64,000 nucleotides of DNA. Origin: Thecaphora thlaspeos (Eukaryota > Basidiomycota > Ustilaginomycetes > Urocystidales > Glomosporiaceae). The stretch is from positions 124,001 through 188,000 of the forward strand of contig UWYS01000021.1 in the NCBI GenBank assembly GCA_900291925.1, given 5' to 3'. The position numbers and the translations under genes were made by a program. This document shows positions 31,621-43,485 of this stretch, piece after piece; within the stretch, counting starts at the first letter, position 1, and every line of letters begins with the position of its first letter. A model generated the notes under the pieces. The model had not been told where the DNA came from. It saw nothing but the letters and a program-made list of their open reading frames with translations, and made no database searches.

Positions 31621-32515
31621 ACGAGCCTCTGCCCTATCTGTGACCATCTATCGACAATACCTTGATCATCCGCTGTGTTTCTTCCCCCTGTTCCCTTGCC
31701 CGCTACTCTGTCCACTAGATGAAAAGAACGCAAAAGGTTGCCAACCTGTCTTGGTACATACACATACACGGTCACCCAACGTTGCACTCTAATATCACGA
31801 ATGAGCATCCTGAAGAATGAGCCAGGTCGTCTGTCGTCGTCGTCGTCGTCGTTGCTGTCTTGTGGTGGTGATGGCCGGGGAAGGTATTTTGTCCGACAAG
31901 AGGAAGCGTAGCCGCGCGGTGAGGTTAGATGCCCGTTCTCGGCGACTAAGGACGAGACGGAGCCACACAGGTCGCCGCGCATGTATGTACAGTCGAGTGA
32001 AATTAACGCGATGAACGCGAAGCACGTAACGAGGGCTGCCCTTTGAATTGCTGTCGATCCGCGGCATTACGTTTTAGCGAGAGGAGCATCCTCGTCTTGA
32101 TTTCACCCTGTCCTTGAGGTGAGGGAGGGAGGGAGAAGGGGGAAAGGCGATGAAAAAATTAATAAATTATGTCGCTTTGCTGTCGGTGCACGAGCTGTCG
32201 AGCCGAAGTTGTATGGAATGATGTGTGTGTGTGTGTTTAGACGCCGTATGTACAGTACTGTGCTGTAAGAGTAAACAGGGAGGGCGCATTTTGGGCGTTA
32301 GACTGGGAGAAGGGGGGGGGGGGGGGCGGATCTGGCATGCAGATTATACGAACGGGCGTAACGTCTATGCGAACGTAGGTTGGGGTCAGTGCTAGTGCCG
32401 TATGGCGGGGAGGGCGTTTCTCTGTGATACAGTACTGTACAGAACCAGGTTGCGCTTGCGAAGGGGTTTAGTACAGTAGGTAGGTTGCCCTTTGGGACAC
32501 ACTTTACACGAGGAA

Positions 32516-32518
<3 letters not shown>

Positions 32519-32547
<29 letters not shown>
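32519..32547. repeat. AG dinucleotide microsatellite
   Basis: About 13 AG units in the upstream region of the small membrane protein gene. Confidence 0.85.
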
Positions 32548-32549
<2 letters not shown>

Positions 32550-32735
32550 AAGGGAGTCTGAAGGTGTCGATGCTCTACCACCACCATCTCTCCACCCATT
32601 AGAATCGTTGTCGAACACTCAGAGGTGACCACGACGGACGAAAGATATCCTTCATCATAGGAACAAGAGGCTACACAACTCGTCGAGCACCCTTCCCGCC
32701 TTTGCGCCTCTGCGCACATACCTCAACACATCCCG

Positions 32736-32742
<7 letters not shown>

Positions 32743-32766
<24 letters not shown>
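32743..32766. repeat. CA dinucleotide microsatellite
   Basis: About 12 CA units ending some 16 nt before the ATG of the small membrane protein gene, hence in its presumed leader. Confidence 0.85.
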
Positions 32767-32767
<1 letters not shown>

Positions 32768-32781
32768 ACACTCTCTCAGCC

Positions 32782-33189
32782 ATGAACCTATTCACGCGTC
32801 AATTACCACCGCAAACAATCTCGACACTCACCGACAGTCTAACATCCTCTACACAGAGCGGATCACGAAAAGCCAAATCCGCCCTTGCAGGATGGTCGAC
32901 GACGCAACTCGTCTTACTCGTCCTAGTGATCGTATTTGGCGTAGCGTTGGTGGGGTGTGCAGCATGGTGGTGTGCAGGTATACGACGAAGGAGGAAGAAT
33001 AGGCGACAGGGTGAAGACTCGCAGAATATGGTCGAGGAATCTATCAAGATTCACGTGTCAAGACCCCATGGAGTTTGGAGGAATTCAGCTAGTCTCTATG
33101 CCTATGGACAGGTACATGATGGAAGAACACCTCAGCAAGCAGCACCAGGGGCAGGAGGAGGAGGAGGGGGGTATGGATACGCTCTCTGA
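32782..33189 (+). CDS. Small single-pass membrane protein (hypothetical)
   Basis: Unrecognised 135-residue open frame. It has a polar Ser/Thr-rich N-terminus, one clear transmembrane segment of about 23 residues (QLVLLVLVIVFGVALVGCAA) near residues 43-66, then a strongly basic juxtamembrane stretch (GIRRRRKNRR), and a Gly-rich end. The arrangement resembles a type I/III single-pass protein with a cytosolic tail (positive-inside rule), without a cleavable signal peptide. Codons are less GC3-rich than those of neighbours, and no family can be named, so it could be chance. The transmembrane plus basic-stop pattern is the main reason to keep it. A downstream splice (GTATAC near 32978) could change the C-terminus. 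Confidence 0.45.
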   Translation: MNLFTRQLPPQTISTLTDSLTSSTQSGSRKAKSALAGWSTTQLVLLVLVIVFGVALVGCAAWWCAGIRRRRKNRRQGEDSQNMVEESIKIHVSRPHGVWRNSASLYAYGQVHDGRTPQQAAPGAGGGGGGYGYAL

Positions 33190-33735
33190 TCTCCACTGCC
33201 GTCTTCAAGCTCGACAAGAGGAAGACGATCCAACGAGAATCGAACTGGTTTCCATCGATATCCGCAAAATCACACGCACATACACGTCCCCCTTTGCCCC
33301 CCCCATCTCTTTCCCTGCCTTCTCTCAAGAGACACCTCCCTCCCTCCCTGTGTTCATCCCCACTCCCTCACCATGGCAACAAGACATAGGAGGACCTCCA
33401 AACGGCCGTCTTGCGATCCAACCCTTTCGCTCTTCCTCGACTTTGACCTCGACCTCACCTTGTATTTGACTCGGACTCGCCTTTGTACCATCACCTTCAA
33501 CCCCAACCGCCAACACAACCGGACGGAACCTTGTACCACTTGTCCCCCACACACGCTCTCTCCCGCTTCGCCGTCTGTACCATACCTTCTCTTTTCCTTC
33601 CCTCGTCTTCTCGTTTCTGATCAAATCTCGTCTCTGATCGTTTCACGAGCGTGATGGTGTATCACCAGCGTCTTCCTCAGATTGCTAGACAGGAGACAGC
33701 ACAGCACAGCACGGTCGGGCATCAAACGAGCGCGT
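33190..33735. other. Convergent intergenic region
   Basis: Pyrimidine-rich on the plus strand; 3' flanks of the small membrane protein gene and the proteasome gene. No convincing frame. Confidence 0.55.
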
Positions 33736-34946
33736 CTACATGGCTTCGATGAGCGCCTTGAGCTCTTCCTCCTTCATGATGGCAAACTGGCCCGATTGTC
33801 TTCCGTCCTTGGCGGTGCGCGGGACAACGGTGGCGAGCTGGATGTTGTTCTCGTCAAGCTTCTCCTCCATCACCTGTTTGAGCACGCGCAGTGTGAGAAG
33901 AGAGGCTTCGCGTAGAGTCATGTCCTGTGGGCGCGAGAAAGGCAGAGGGGCGCCGAGATCGGAACAAGATAAGTTTGTCGACCATGGCAAAGAGTGATGA
34001 AGGGAGGCGAGGGTGGATGACCTACACTCCTGTACTTGTCTTGAAGTTCTCCCTGGGCGCCTTCCGAGCCGCTGCCGATCGCCTTGGCGTCGTAGCGGAC
34101 TGATGTCCCTGACGGGTCGGCGTAGTATCTGCGGGAGGGCGTAGGTGTGGGCATGAGGCGATGGGGGTTTACTTTCGTCGCACTCTGTCGAGGCCAGGCT
34201 GCCGCAGTCTCGGAGCGGCGATCGAACGGCCGACCACTCACAGTTGGGGACCCTTTTCATCGATACCGGCAATCAAGAGCGCCACGCCAAACGGACGACT
34301 CTGCGACGTGCGACCGGCGCCAGGCAAGGCAGGAGGGGCCAGAGCAAGAATGAGGAACCCAGATCAGCCAAGCTGCGCTGCACCCTTCATGGCTGACACT
34401 GCTCAAGGGAAGCCGTTGCTCGGGACGGGCGAGTGACTCACCATCATAGCCTCATTATCCTCGGTCCCTTCACCAAACCTCAGCGCAAGGTCACAGACGG
34501 CCTGGGTGACGCTCTCGACCTTGATCTCTTCGTCGTAGGTAAAGGCGTGGTTCTGGGAGGTGACGCGGGCGTGTTCGATCATGGTCCTGGCGTCTGCGGT
34601 GAGTCCGGACATTGCGGTGCCGAGGTGGCGATCGACCTCCATGATCTTTTCGATGCTCGAGGATTCCAGCAGCTTGGACTGGACGCGCTTCTCGACGCCA
34701 AGAACAACGCCCTCCTTTGTGGCGATACCGACTGTGGTCGAGCCGAGCTTGATCGCTTCCAACGCATATTCGACTTGGAACAGACGACCTTCGGGAGAGA
34801 AGGTGTTGACGCCGCGGTCTGTGCGGTGGAGAGAAGGGAAGAGGAGGAGAGGGTGGAGGAGGCGAGGGTCAGTAGGCCTGTTTGCAAAGGAAGCCGCACT
34901 AGTCGAAGGTCTTGGACGTACCGTATTCGGAACGAGTAAGAAACAT
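33736..34946 (-). CDS. PUP2: 20S proteasome subunit alpha-5
   Basis: Five exons on the minus strand: 34946-34922, 34818-34442, 34300-34242, 34128-34026, 33924-33736 (250 aa, all phases consistent). [20 protein letters not shown] begins with the alpha-subunit signature ([20 protein letters not shown]). [72 protein letters not shown] and [16 protein letters not shown] are specific for alpha-5. Alpha subunits form the gated outer rings of the 20S core and have no protease activity. The first exon is only 25 nt, which explains why a simple ORF search starts it wrongly. The gene is divergent from NCE101, with 335 bp between start codons. Confidence 0.96.
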
Positions 34947-35281
34947 GGCAGAGTGGTAGATGGAGTTTCGCGCTGTGCTGTGTGTGATGTGAGGACAAGT
35001 CGTTGGCGGTGGTGATGGGCGGGGGGAGAGGGAGGCAGCAAGGGTGGGAGGGGGAAAGTGACACTCTCAATGACCCTGGCCAGCTCTCGGCCGGGGAGGG
35101 GGAGCGTGCGTGGAGTTTCTGTCAAGAAGCAGCCTCCGATCACTCAGCCTGCGCTCCACGCCTTGCCTGCTCCACTTTCTCATGGCTGGCAAGGCAACGC
35201 ATGGGCCCTCGCGCCACTGCTCCCCTCCTTGCTCGCTCCTCGTTTCTCCTTGTTCGCTCCTTCACCCATCCAACTCAAAAG
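34947..35281. other. Divergent promoter of PUP2 and NCE101
   Basis: 335 bp between the two start codons, with pyrimidine-rich tracts on the plus strand before the NCE101 ATG. No PACE-like or TATA element stood out on reading. Confidence 0.5.
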
Positions 35282-35574
35282 ATGGCCAAATATCTCATCT
35301 CCAAGTACGTCCTCCCTCCTCCTCCTCCTCCTCCAACCCAAACCTACTCATCGCACCTTCTTCTCTCCGCCCGACTCACCCTCCCGCACTCTCCTTTTTC
35401 TCCCTTCTCACACAAAGGCTGGCAGATCCCTTCCTCGGGATCGGGACGGGATTCTTTTCCTACTTCCTCTGGGAGATGGATGGTCGCAACCTTCAGTACA
35501 GACCTCAAGGTCGCACGCTCGTCGAACTCGTAAAGAGGAGGCTAGGCCTAGAGTCGCCTCTGCTCCAGCAGTAG
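35282..35574 (+). CDS. NCE101: NCE101-like small membrane protein
   Basis: Two exons, 35282-35304 and 35418-35574 (59 aa). The 23-nt first exon gives MAKYLIS, the donor is GTACGT and the acceptor ACAAAG. The joined product reads MAKYLISKLADPFLGIGTGF and continues with SYFLWEMDGR and GRTLVELVKRR. Yeast Nce101/Nce1 has the same layout: a short N-terminus, a KxxDPxxxIxxG membrane segment, aromatic residues, and a basic HxLxELxKRR tail. Nce101 was named for a role in export of leaderless proteins; its biochemical function is not settled. The gene is easily missed because neither exon has a long frame. Length and motif order fit the family well. Confidence 0.85.
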
Positions 35575-35867
35575 CAGCGGCAAAGGCAGTAGGAGTGACG
35601 ACCATATGCCTTGCCATACAGCTTTTCGACCTCGTTTCTCTTCCCTTGACGCTTAACATACCCCCCCTCGTCCCGCACCGCTCCGCAGTCTGAGCTCTTC
35701 CGCGCGCAACACAAATACCACGCCTTTTCAACCGTCGTTATAGCTAGGCGATCGAGAGGATTCTGATCAGTCGGTCGGTTGGTCGGTCGCTCCGCCGCCA
35801 TGAATCCTAGCTCAAGTCTGAGTTCACATCAACACGGATATATACAACCACGAGCGTCCCCGGCGCC

Positions 35868-38800
35868 TCACCAATCGACCCACTCCTGCCTCTTGGGCAC
35901 CCTGAACACCTTGACGACTCCACTCTTGAGGTCGTCGAGCCTCAGGCTCACCTCCTCTACTCCTTTGCCCTTGCCGCCGCTCTTCCAGCTCTGCAGGACG
36001 CAGCGCAGCTTGTTCTTCTTGGCCTCGCACTCGACCACGATCGAAACCATCGGGTCCGCCTGGCTCCCGTAGCTCGCGTAGTACGGCGCCAGGCCCTTCT
36101 TGCCCTTGAGCTCGGCCGCCACGCAAACGGCAATGTCGCCAGGTCGCGGCTCGTCGCCGCCCATCTCCATCACCGTCGCGCCCACCTGCGTCAGGATCAG
36201 CGCGCCGTAGTTGGATCCCACCGGCGGCAGCGCAGAGGGGAGCGACATGATCGTCGCCTGGACGAACGAGCGCGAACTGCCATCGCCGATCGGTGTCGGC
36301 GGCGGGTGCTTGGCCGCGTCCGCGGCGGATTTGGCTTTGTACATAGAGTAGCATATGGGGGCGACGTCAGAGCAAAGGGAAATATCAGTCTCTGTCCAGT
36401 CCGACTCAAGCCCGTGGAGCCAGCCAGCCAGACAGCAAGGAAGGCTTCTCGCCGTGATCTTGCATCCCACTCACCGATGCTGGAACCGATAGCCAACGAC
36501 CACGCCCGCAGCGAGTCGGTCGACGGCTTGGGAGGCGGGAAGTTGTGCGTCTGCGTCAACGTCGTAGCGCTCTCCTCGGCATCGTCCTCCTGGAACGACA
36601 GCGAAATAGTCGTCGTCGAGTAGTCCCCGAACAGCACGTAGATGTCGGCGCTGTGCGTCGTCTTACCGCGCTTGGTGCCCGAAGACGTGTCGGCGTAGAG
36701 GATCGCATCGGGGCGTCCCGCAACAGTGGGGGGTAGACGGAGCGGAGAGAGTCCGTGTCGCCACCACCCTGCGACGTCAGAAACCCGATAATATGGAGAT
36801 TTGTTGGAGGGTCAGTGCTTGCAAAATAGACTCTTGGGACTGTCAGTCGATGCTCTTTCTCTGTGTGAGGCGGCGGACTTACGGCTGCTGGACATCAGAT
36901 CCAGATCCCGAGAGGACTGCCTTGTCGATAGGGTGCTACCCTGCGACGGGGCGGAAGCATGGGCCGCGGGCTCTTGCTGGGACTGAAGCTGGTGGACAGG
37001 CTGCGGCGGTTGCTGCGGTTCGACCGGGCTCATTGGCGCCTGCGCAGCGGCAACGGCAGGCTGGGAAGAGTCGCTGCGCGAGGGGACCACAACCTGGCCG
37101 GGCAACGGCGGCGCTCGAGACGCGGGCCGGGGAGGCGGGCTGAGAGGCAGCGCAGGAGAACTGACCACAGCGGACCTCTGCACAGTGTCCTGCTGGTACG
37201 CATCTTCGTACTCGTCCCCGACCTCGACCTCGTTTTTCTCGCCGACAGGTTCGTAGTCGCTCTCAAACTGGGACGGCTCGCGCGAGCGCACAGGCGGGCT
37301 CTGAAGCCCCTGTGGGATGGCGGGTCGCATCGAGGTGCGACGAGCAAGGCCGTCGCCCGTGCCCGCTGCGGAGCCAGGCGTGGAGGTGCGAGCAAGCGTC
37401 GCAGCGGCTTCGTCCAGGCTACCGATGGGAGCCGTAGAGGCCGGTCTGCCCATGGGCGGAGGCGGCGGGCTAATGGAACGCTCCTCTGACGCAGGCGGAG
37501 GCAGCGGACGGTTCGGAGCAGGGCTCATCGGCTTCGGCGGCGGGCTGGCGGGGATCGGAGGCGGGCCGGCCAGCCTTACGGGCGGCTCGCCGACGTCTTC
37601 GCCTCTGGCTGTCGCTGCGCCTGCGACGTCCTCGCTGGCGTGAGACGAATGCTGGTGCTTCTCGGCGCTAGCTTCCAGGGCCGCTACGCCGCTGTTGGCT
37701 GCCGGCTGCTGCTTCTGTGTTTCCTCCTCGGTCGGGACCGGGGCGGCCGAGCGGCGTGGCGGCATGGGTCCTCCCATGATTGGAGGCGGCGCCATGCCAG
37801 GAAGCCCGCCGATCCTCTGTCCACCGAGTCGAGCCATGCGGTTGGCGAGGTTGGCACGCCTTTGAGCCTCTTGCTCCTCGGTCAGCTCAACCGGCTCTTT
37901 CTCCTCCTGCTCGGCTGCGGCCTCAACCTCTGGCCGACGCTGGGTCTCGAGGGCTGCGGCCGTCTCCTCCGGCTCACGCTGCGTGTCCTGTTGAGCTGCA
38001 TCGGCGGCCTGTAGCAGCTCCTCGTCCTCGGGATCGTCGGTGGGGATCGCCATCCTCGGTCGAGGAGCGGCCAGGATAGGGGCAGGAGCGGGGACGGAAG
38101 GTGCCGCCTCCTGCTGGTGCGAGGCGTCAGCGGCGACGCTGCCAAAGCTCAGCGGAGGTGGCGCCGGGTTGAGCGGCGGCGGGGGGCTTCGGGGAAGCGG
38201 CGGGGGAGCGACCGCATCATCTTCATCGCGCATCGGTGGAGGTGGGAAAGAGGATCGAGGCACGGGCGGCACGAAGCTGCGACGGTTGGCGGCCAGGTCT
38301 TGCGCAGGCGAAGCGGTGCTGTCTCTGCCGGGCGAGAGCGGGCTCCTGATGCTACAGGCGGCGGTAGCGTCACTATGCCCTCCGTCCGTGTCGATCGGCG
38401 GCGGCGGCGGCAGCGGCAGCGAGGTCTTAGGCACAGGGGGACAAGTGCTGGGCGGCCTGCTGGGCGGTTTCGGGGTAGCTGCATCCTGGCGGAGCGAGAG
38501 TGAAGGCTGGCGAGCGAGTCCAACGCTAGACGGCAACGCACCGCCGCTGTGGTCCTCTGCAGGGACGATGTCCGTCGCTTCGTCTGCCTCATTTTTCTCC
38601 GCAGCGAGAGGGTTGACAGTCTCTGCATCATCCTCGACCTCGACCTCGTCACTGTCGTCATCGTTTGTGATCCCCCTGCCCTTGAGGTACTCCTCGAGCT
38701 GGCGCTCGTGCTCCCGGATGCGGGCGTCCTCTGACTCATAGCCAGAGGGCGTAGCAGCGGCGGTAAAGACCTCGTCCTCGTCATCGTCCGCCGTCGCAGC

Positions 38801-41095
38801 GGTCGGGGCGGTCGAATCATGGTGTTGAGCCAGCGTTTCAGTCGGAACCGCTCCGTCGTCTTCGGCTTCGGCAGGCGCACCAGCGTGCGAAGTGGACTCC
38901 TGCGCTTTGGCCAGGTCGGAGCTTGCCTGTGCTGGTCCCTCATCTTGCGTGTCTTCGGCATGATCCGATGTGCCCGCAGCGAGAGCGTCGGCCCCCCCCA
39001 CGACTCCTGCTGCTACCGCGGCATCGGCAAGGCCGGAGCCGTGCGTCGCACCTGTTCCTTGATCGGGCTCTGCAGTACTCTCCTCTCGGACGGAGACGGG
39101 AGATATCGGCTGCTCGTCCGCGGCCTCGGCCTCGGTGGGTTCCTCGGCAGCAGGAGAGGCGGCGGTGGCAGAGGAAGTGGGAGCGGGTGCGGCTGCTGCG
39201 GGCCTCTTGCGCCTCGGTGGCGCGGCTCGTCGGGGAACGGCGAGGGTCTTTGGCTGGTTGTCGTCCTGCAGCGTGGTCGGAGCCTCAGCCGCAGAGACGT
39301 CACTGATGGGACTCATGAGGATAGTCTCGGGCTCTGCGCTAGTCGAAGATGTCTTGGGGGCAGCGGTCGCTTCCGGACGGGGCTCGACAATGCCCGGCTC
39401 GACCGATGTACCCTGGTCAGAGGCGGACGAGGTGCTTGCCTTCTTGACGGGCGCGGGGGCCCCGAAGAGGGCCGGTCCACCTCCCATGCGTCGACCACCG
39501 AGCGCGGCTCTCCTTCCGGCCTCTTGGTCCTCTTCCGTCAGTTCGGGCACCTCGCCAGCTTCGTCGGCACCGGCCTCGATTTGTTCGGAAGCGGCCGCGT
39601 TGCCGGCGTCGGCGCTGGGGGCCTGCGAAGCCGCGGGCGCACCCTGATCGCCTTCGTCGGCCGGTACCGTCGCAGCGGCTCCGGCTTCAGCTTCCTCGGT
39701 TGGCGCGCCTCCGAGATTGTCGCTGCTCTTGGCGCTGTCCTTGCTGAGGCTTCTCGCAGGCTGCGGCGGGGCCGGTGCGAGACCGATGCCAGCCAGTGCG
39801 GCGTTCCTCTTGTCGGCGGCGATGCGCCCCGGAGCCGGAGTGGGCTTCGGTGGCGGGCTGGTGACACCGTCTGGCGCTGCCTCGCCCCGCTGCAGTGCAG
39901 CCATCCTCTGCTTGAGGCTCATCTTGATGCTGCTCTGGGCATCGGCGGCGCTGAAGCCAGAGTCGTCTCTGGACCGCAACAGCTCTCCTGCGGGCGGCGC
40001 GTCTGCAGCGGCGGTTCTGGTCCGAGGCTCGGGCTTTGCTGCCGCAGACGCGGAGGGAGCAGGTGCGGCCGGCTGTCCCGGCAGGACAGGCTTGGGGGCG
40101 TCGGCGGGGGGAGCGGGCCTCTTCCATCCGCCAGGCTTGCCCCTGGGTACGGGCGGCGGTGCGGCGGCTTCTACGGGCTTGTTGAAGGCAGCGAGGCGGT
40201 CCCTGAACGAGCTCGACATGCTGGCGGGCTTGGTGGTGATGGGCGGCGGCGACTTGGACGCAGCCGGTGGCGAAACGTAGCCAGTTGTGGTGGTCGGCGA
40301 CTTGGCGGCGACAGGGGCGGCGCCGTCGCTGGCGGAAGCGGTATTGGCAGTGGAGGCGGCTGGCTCGATGACTTCTGACGCCGCTGCTGCGGAGGGGGCG
40401 CCCTTTTGCTCGGTCTGACCGACAGCGGCACGGGGAGCAGGAGTAGGAGCAGGAGCAGGAGCCGGAGCTGAAGCAATGGCTTCCTTGTCTTGCTCCGCTT
40501 CCGCCGCGGCATCGTCTTCGTCGTCCGAGTCGGCAGGTCTGGGCGGGAGCGGTGCGCCGAAGCCTGCGGTCTCGGTCTTCCCCTCTAGCGCCGCCTCTCG
40601 GGCAGCCTCTGGAACGACGGGAGCACTCTTGGCTGGCTCGGTGGTAGTCTCGGTCTCTGTTGCTCCTACCGGCTGGACGGATGCGGTGGCGGGGGCGAGA
40701 TTGCTGACGCCGGCGGCAGCCTCTACCTCCTGCTCGTCCTGCTCGTCACTGGGCTCGACGAAGCCGCCGGGGAAGGTGCCGTTCCTACTGCCGTCGAGCG
40801 ATTCGCCCACCAGCCAGTCGTCGTCGTCGTCATCATCATCATCCTGGTCGCCGCCCTGTTCCTCAGCCTTGGGGGCTATACCGGTGACGCGGATGGTCTC
40901 GCCCTTGGCAAAGATGAGATCCTGCGAGGGAGTGAGACGCGAGGGAGCAATCAGAGTGTCAGCGTTGCCGCTATGCATGCAAGTGCCGCGGGCCAAGCTG
41001 CGCTGCCGTGCGACGCTCACCTGTTTGTGAGGGCTCTTGTACTTGATCATTGCGGTGGCCAAGTAGGGGAACGCGCGGGCGGCCGGGGACGCCAT
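35868..41095 (-). CDS. BBC1: Bbc1/Mti1-like SH3 protein of actin patches
   Basis: Four exons on the minus strand: 41095-41021, 40921-36883, 36768-36475, 36334-35868 (1,624 aa). The 99-nt first intron (GTGAGC...TCGCAG) is in frame, so an uninterrupted reading also exists, but splicing joins KYKSPHKQ to DLIFAKGETI and restores an SH3 domain that ends DWLVGES...GTFPGGFVEP. Residues about 90-1370 are low complexity: acidic Glu/Ala stretches and many polyproline runs (PPPPP, PLPPP) that can bind SH3 domains. The C-terminal 250 residues (WWRHGLSPLRLPP, TKRGKTTHSADIYVLFGDYS, ending VFRVPKRQEWVDW) form the conserved Bbc1 C-terminal domain. Yeast Bbc1 binds type I myosins and restrains Arp2/3-driven actin assembly at endocytic patches. 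Convergent with NCE101. Confidence 0.88.
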
Positions 41096-41679
41096 GGTGG
41101 GCCGAGGGATCCGGGTCGGGGGAGCGTGGATGCCGTGCGATCCTTACGCTCCGTCTTGCTTGTACTGTATGTCTGCTATCTCGCGGTACGCTTGGTGAAG
41201 AGGGCGAGGTGACTTTGTCTCGAAATGGATACTGGGTTCTGCTCGGTACAGGCGATGGTGCTGACGCCTGATGACTTGCCCAATTCGTGACGTCGTTGGC
41301 GTTGCTTTCTGGCAGTAGGATCTGTATGCTGTGTTGAATGACCTGTGATGAAGGCGGGTGGTGGTCGTGGCGACGGTTGTGCGGGCATGGAGCTGGGTGT
41401 GAAGCTGGTATGGAGGCAGACAGGCTAGGGCGATGCAGGGGCCCGTGTGACCGCCTGGCAGCACCGTCGCCGCGGACCCGCGTCATCGACGGGCGCACTG
41501 CACGCACAGGCCACCGTCGACGGGCGGGGCCGCACCACAGCGAGGCCAGGTGGAGGTGGCCCGCCACGCCGTCAACGAGGTCCCTCATCGACGTGCTCGA
41601 CAGACGTCCGCCACTCCTTTCCCCCACAGTCCTACCAGCCCAGCGCAGCCTTGCCATCACCCAACTGACCGCGACGCAA
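41096..41679. other. Divergent promoter region of BBC1 and DUF202 genes
   Basis: 584 bp between the two start codons. Several short overlapping frames but nothing protein-like; a pyrimidine-rich stretch precedes the DUF202 gene ATG. Confidence 0.55.
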
Positions 41680-42563
41680 ATGTCCTCCGTGTGGGAAGTC
41701 TTTCAGTCCGCCTGGTCTTCTCTCAACCTGGAGCTCGAGAACGAGGGAAGCGTCGCGAGAGATCATCTCGCCTCGGAACGCACCTTTCTCTCATGGCTCA
41801 GGACTAGCCTCTCGCTCGTCTCCATCGGAATGTAGGTTCTACGCTCCTCACCCTTCCTGTCAGTTCATCTCGAACGCTTGTAGAGCTCACATGTGGTATC
41901 CTCATCGCCAACCCTGCAGTGCCATCACACAGATCTTCCAGATTCCTTCGTTGATCGGCGATGACAAATTCGTGCAAGACCGGCGCGACTACTTGACATT
42001 CATGGACGAGAACGGTAGCTACGGAGCAGAGGGTAACAGGCTACCGGCGAGCGAGGTGCACGATCTTGCGAAACTGTGAGTCTGTCCGGCGTTGGTGGGC
42101 ACGAGGAAGTCGAGCGACAGACTGATGGCCGAACTTCGATCGCGGTGCAACGTCACACAGAGGAAAGCCGGTCGGTGGAGCGTTCATCGTCCTTGGATTC
42201 ATTGTTCTGCTGCTTGGTAAGTGCGCCGCTGTTCTTCCCTCCATGTTCGAGCTAGAGGGAACGGCGATGACCGACACCCGTCTCCCTCGATCCCATCTCA
42301 ATGACCCACGCAGGTTGCCGACGATACTTTGTAGTACAAGCCCAGCTCACTAGGGGCAAGTTCCCGCCGTCAAAGATATCCGGTGAGTGCGACGACGGCA
42401 TGCTCATGCCGCTGTGACATTTTGGAGAAGAGCAGCTCCTCCTGACCGTTCCGCTCTTCGTCCTCCCCAAACGTCAACAGTATCGATGACGGCCTTCCTC
42501 GTCGGAGCGCTGATCGTCGCGGCGACGTCGGTCATTCTCATCGACGTGAGAAAGGCGACGTAG
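41680..42563 (+). CDS. DUF202 (YidH-type) membrane protein
   Basis: Five exons: 41680-41831, 41920-42075, 42161-42216, 42314-42382, 42481-42563 (171 aa; every junction is GT/AG and in phase). DHLASERTFLSWLRTSLSLV is the DUF202 signature, a conserved acidic/Arg motif running into the first membrane span. Two more spans follow: GGAFIVLGFIVLLLG, then MTAFLVGALIVAATSVILI close to the C-terminus, giving three in total. A hydrophilic loop of about 45 residues (DDKFVQDRRDYLTFMDENGS) lies between spans one and two. DUF202 domains occur in bacteria and in fungal vacuolar proteins, including the membrane part of VTC polyphosphate polymerases. Stand-alone versions have no agreed function. Exons 3 and 4 are only 56 and 69 nt. 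Confidence 0.88.
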
Positions 42564-43485
42564 GCACACCATCAACGCACCGAGCATAATATGCATGTGG
42601 TAATGAAAAAACACGTTTGAAGAGTAGCCGCTCCGACAGGCGCGTGTCCAGAGATTGCTGTGAACATGGCCAGCTCGATCTGCGTACTCTCAGAGTGCGT
42701 CTTCGGCCGCTCGATTCCGTGTTCACACAGGGTCACGTCAATAGTTCGATGTGCTAGAATCTTGCTGTCACGTCAATGGCTCGAGATCTTAGGGTCACGA
42801 CAACACACACAAAGACATGAGGAAACGTGTGAAAGGGGATATCTTATTGCTCGAAAGCGTAAAAAGGCAAACAAATGAAACAAAGTCTCTACTTGTTTGA
42901 GCTCCTTCTACGCCTTGCCCTTCTCCTCACGGGCCTTGGCCGCCAGGGATGTATTTCCAGCACCCAGAGACGAACTCGACGGAGACGTGCGAGGAGTGCC
43001 CGTCGACGATCAAGAGTCTGCAGTCCTCCGACCGCCGCTGCGTTGATGAATCGAAGATGTGCTCCAGCCAAAGCAACGCCAGGTCGCAGCTCGACCAACC
43101 TCGCAGCCACCGCCACGTCGAGCAGCCGGACGACGGCGACCACTGCCCTCCCCTCCTCTCGCCAAAAGCAAGGGACGTCGTTGGTCAAGAGGCTGCCGCG
43201 GTCGAGCGGTCTTTTCCACAGGAATCTCTCCACAGCGAAGCGTCCGAGGACTGGATGCCGGGAGCGTCAATGGAAGGAGCGAGCGAAGCAGACAAGCGGT
43301 TCATCCGCCATCTCGGACGGTTCATCTTGTCCATCACCCGGTCACACTTCAGCGTCGTCTTCCGCTCGCTCAGACCTGTCCCGCTTGGCTGAAGCCCTCT
43401 GCCGCATCCCTCGCACACACAACGTTTCGGAACGAGCCAAAAAGGATTCGCAACAAGTCTTCGAGCGCTTACAAACGCAACAAAA
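42564..43485. other. Intergenic region containing a CsbD gene relic
   Basis: Between convergent DUF202 and CsbD genes. It holds a broken copy of the CsbD 3' end at 42891-42951. The rest (42952-43485) has several open frames of basic, low-complexity character and no sign of the remaining CsbD sequence. Confidence 0.6.
42891..42951 (-). pseudogene. Relic of CsbD gene 3' end
   Basis: On the minus strand, about 20 codons match the end of the intact CsbD gene: GNT, then KAREEKGKA, a stop, then KEL. In the intact gene the same block reads KAREEKGKAQKELNK; the Gln codon CAG is TAG here (42910-42908). Nucleotide identity is high over roughly 60 bp and drops off outside. It lies about 600 bp from the intact copy in the same orientation, so it is best explained by a partial tandem duplication that has decayed. 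Confidence 0.7.

Larger units (their letters stand above)
31621..32781. other. Intergenic region rich in microsatellites and GTACAG motifs
   Basis: Contains a TG repeat at about 32222-32236, a G-run near 32313-32326, an AG dinucleotide repeat at about 32519-32547 and a CA repeat at about 32743-32766. Four GTACAG/TACTGTAC-type motifs occur between 31983 and 32477. No gene seen. Confidence 0.6.

Noticed and set aside
38819..40378. Plus-strand open frame of 519 codons
   Set aside because: Antisense to the low-complexity middle of the Bbc1-like gene; Gly/Arg/Ser composition is a shadow of Pro/Ala codons.
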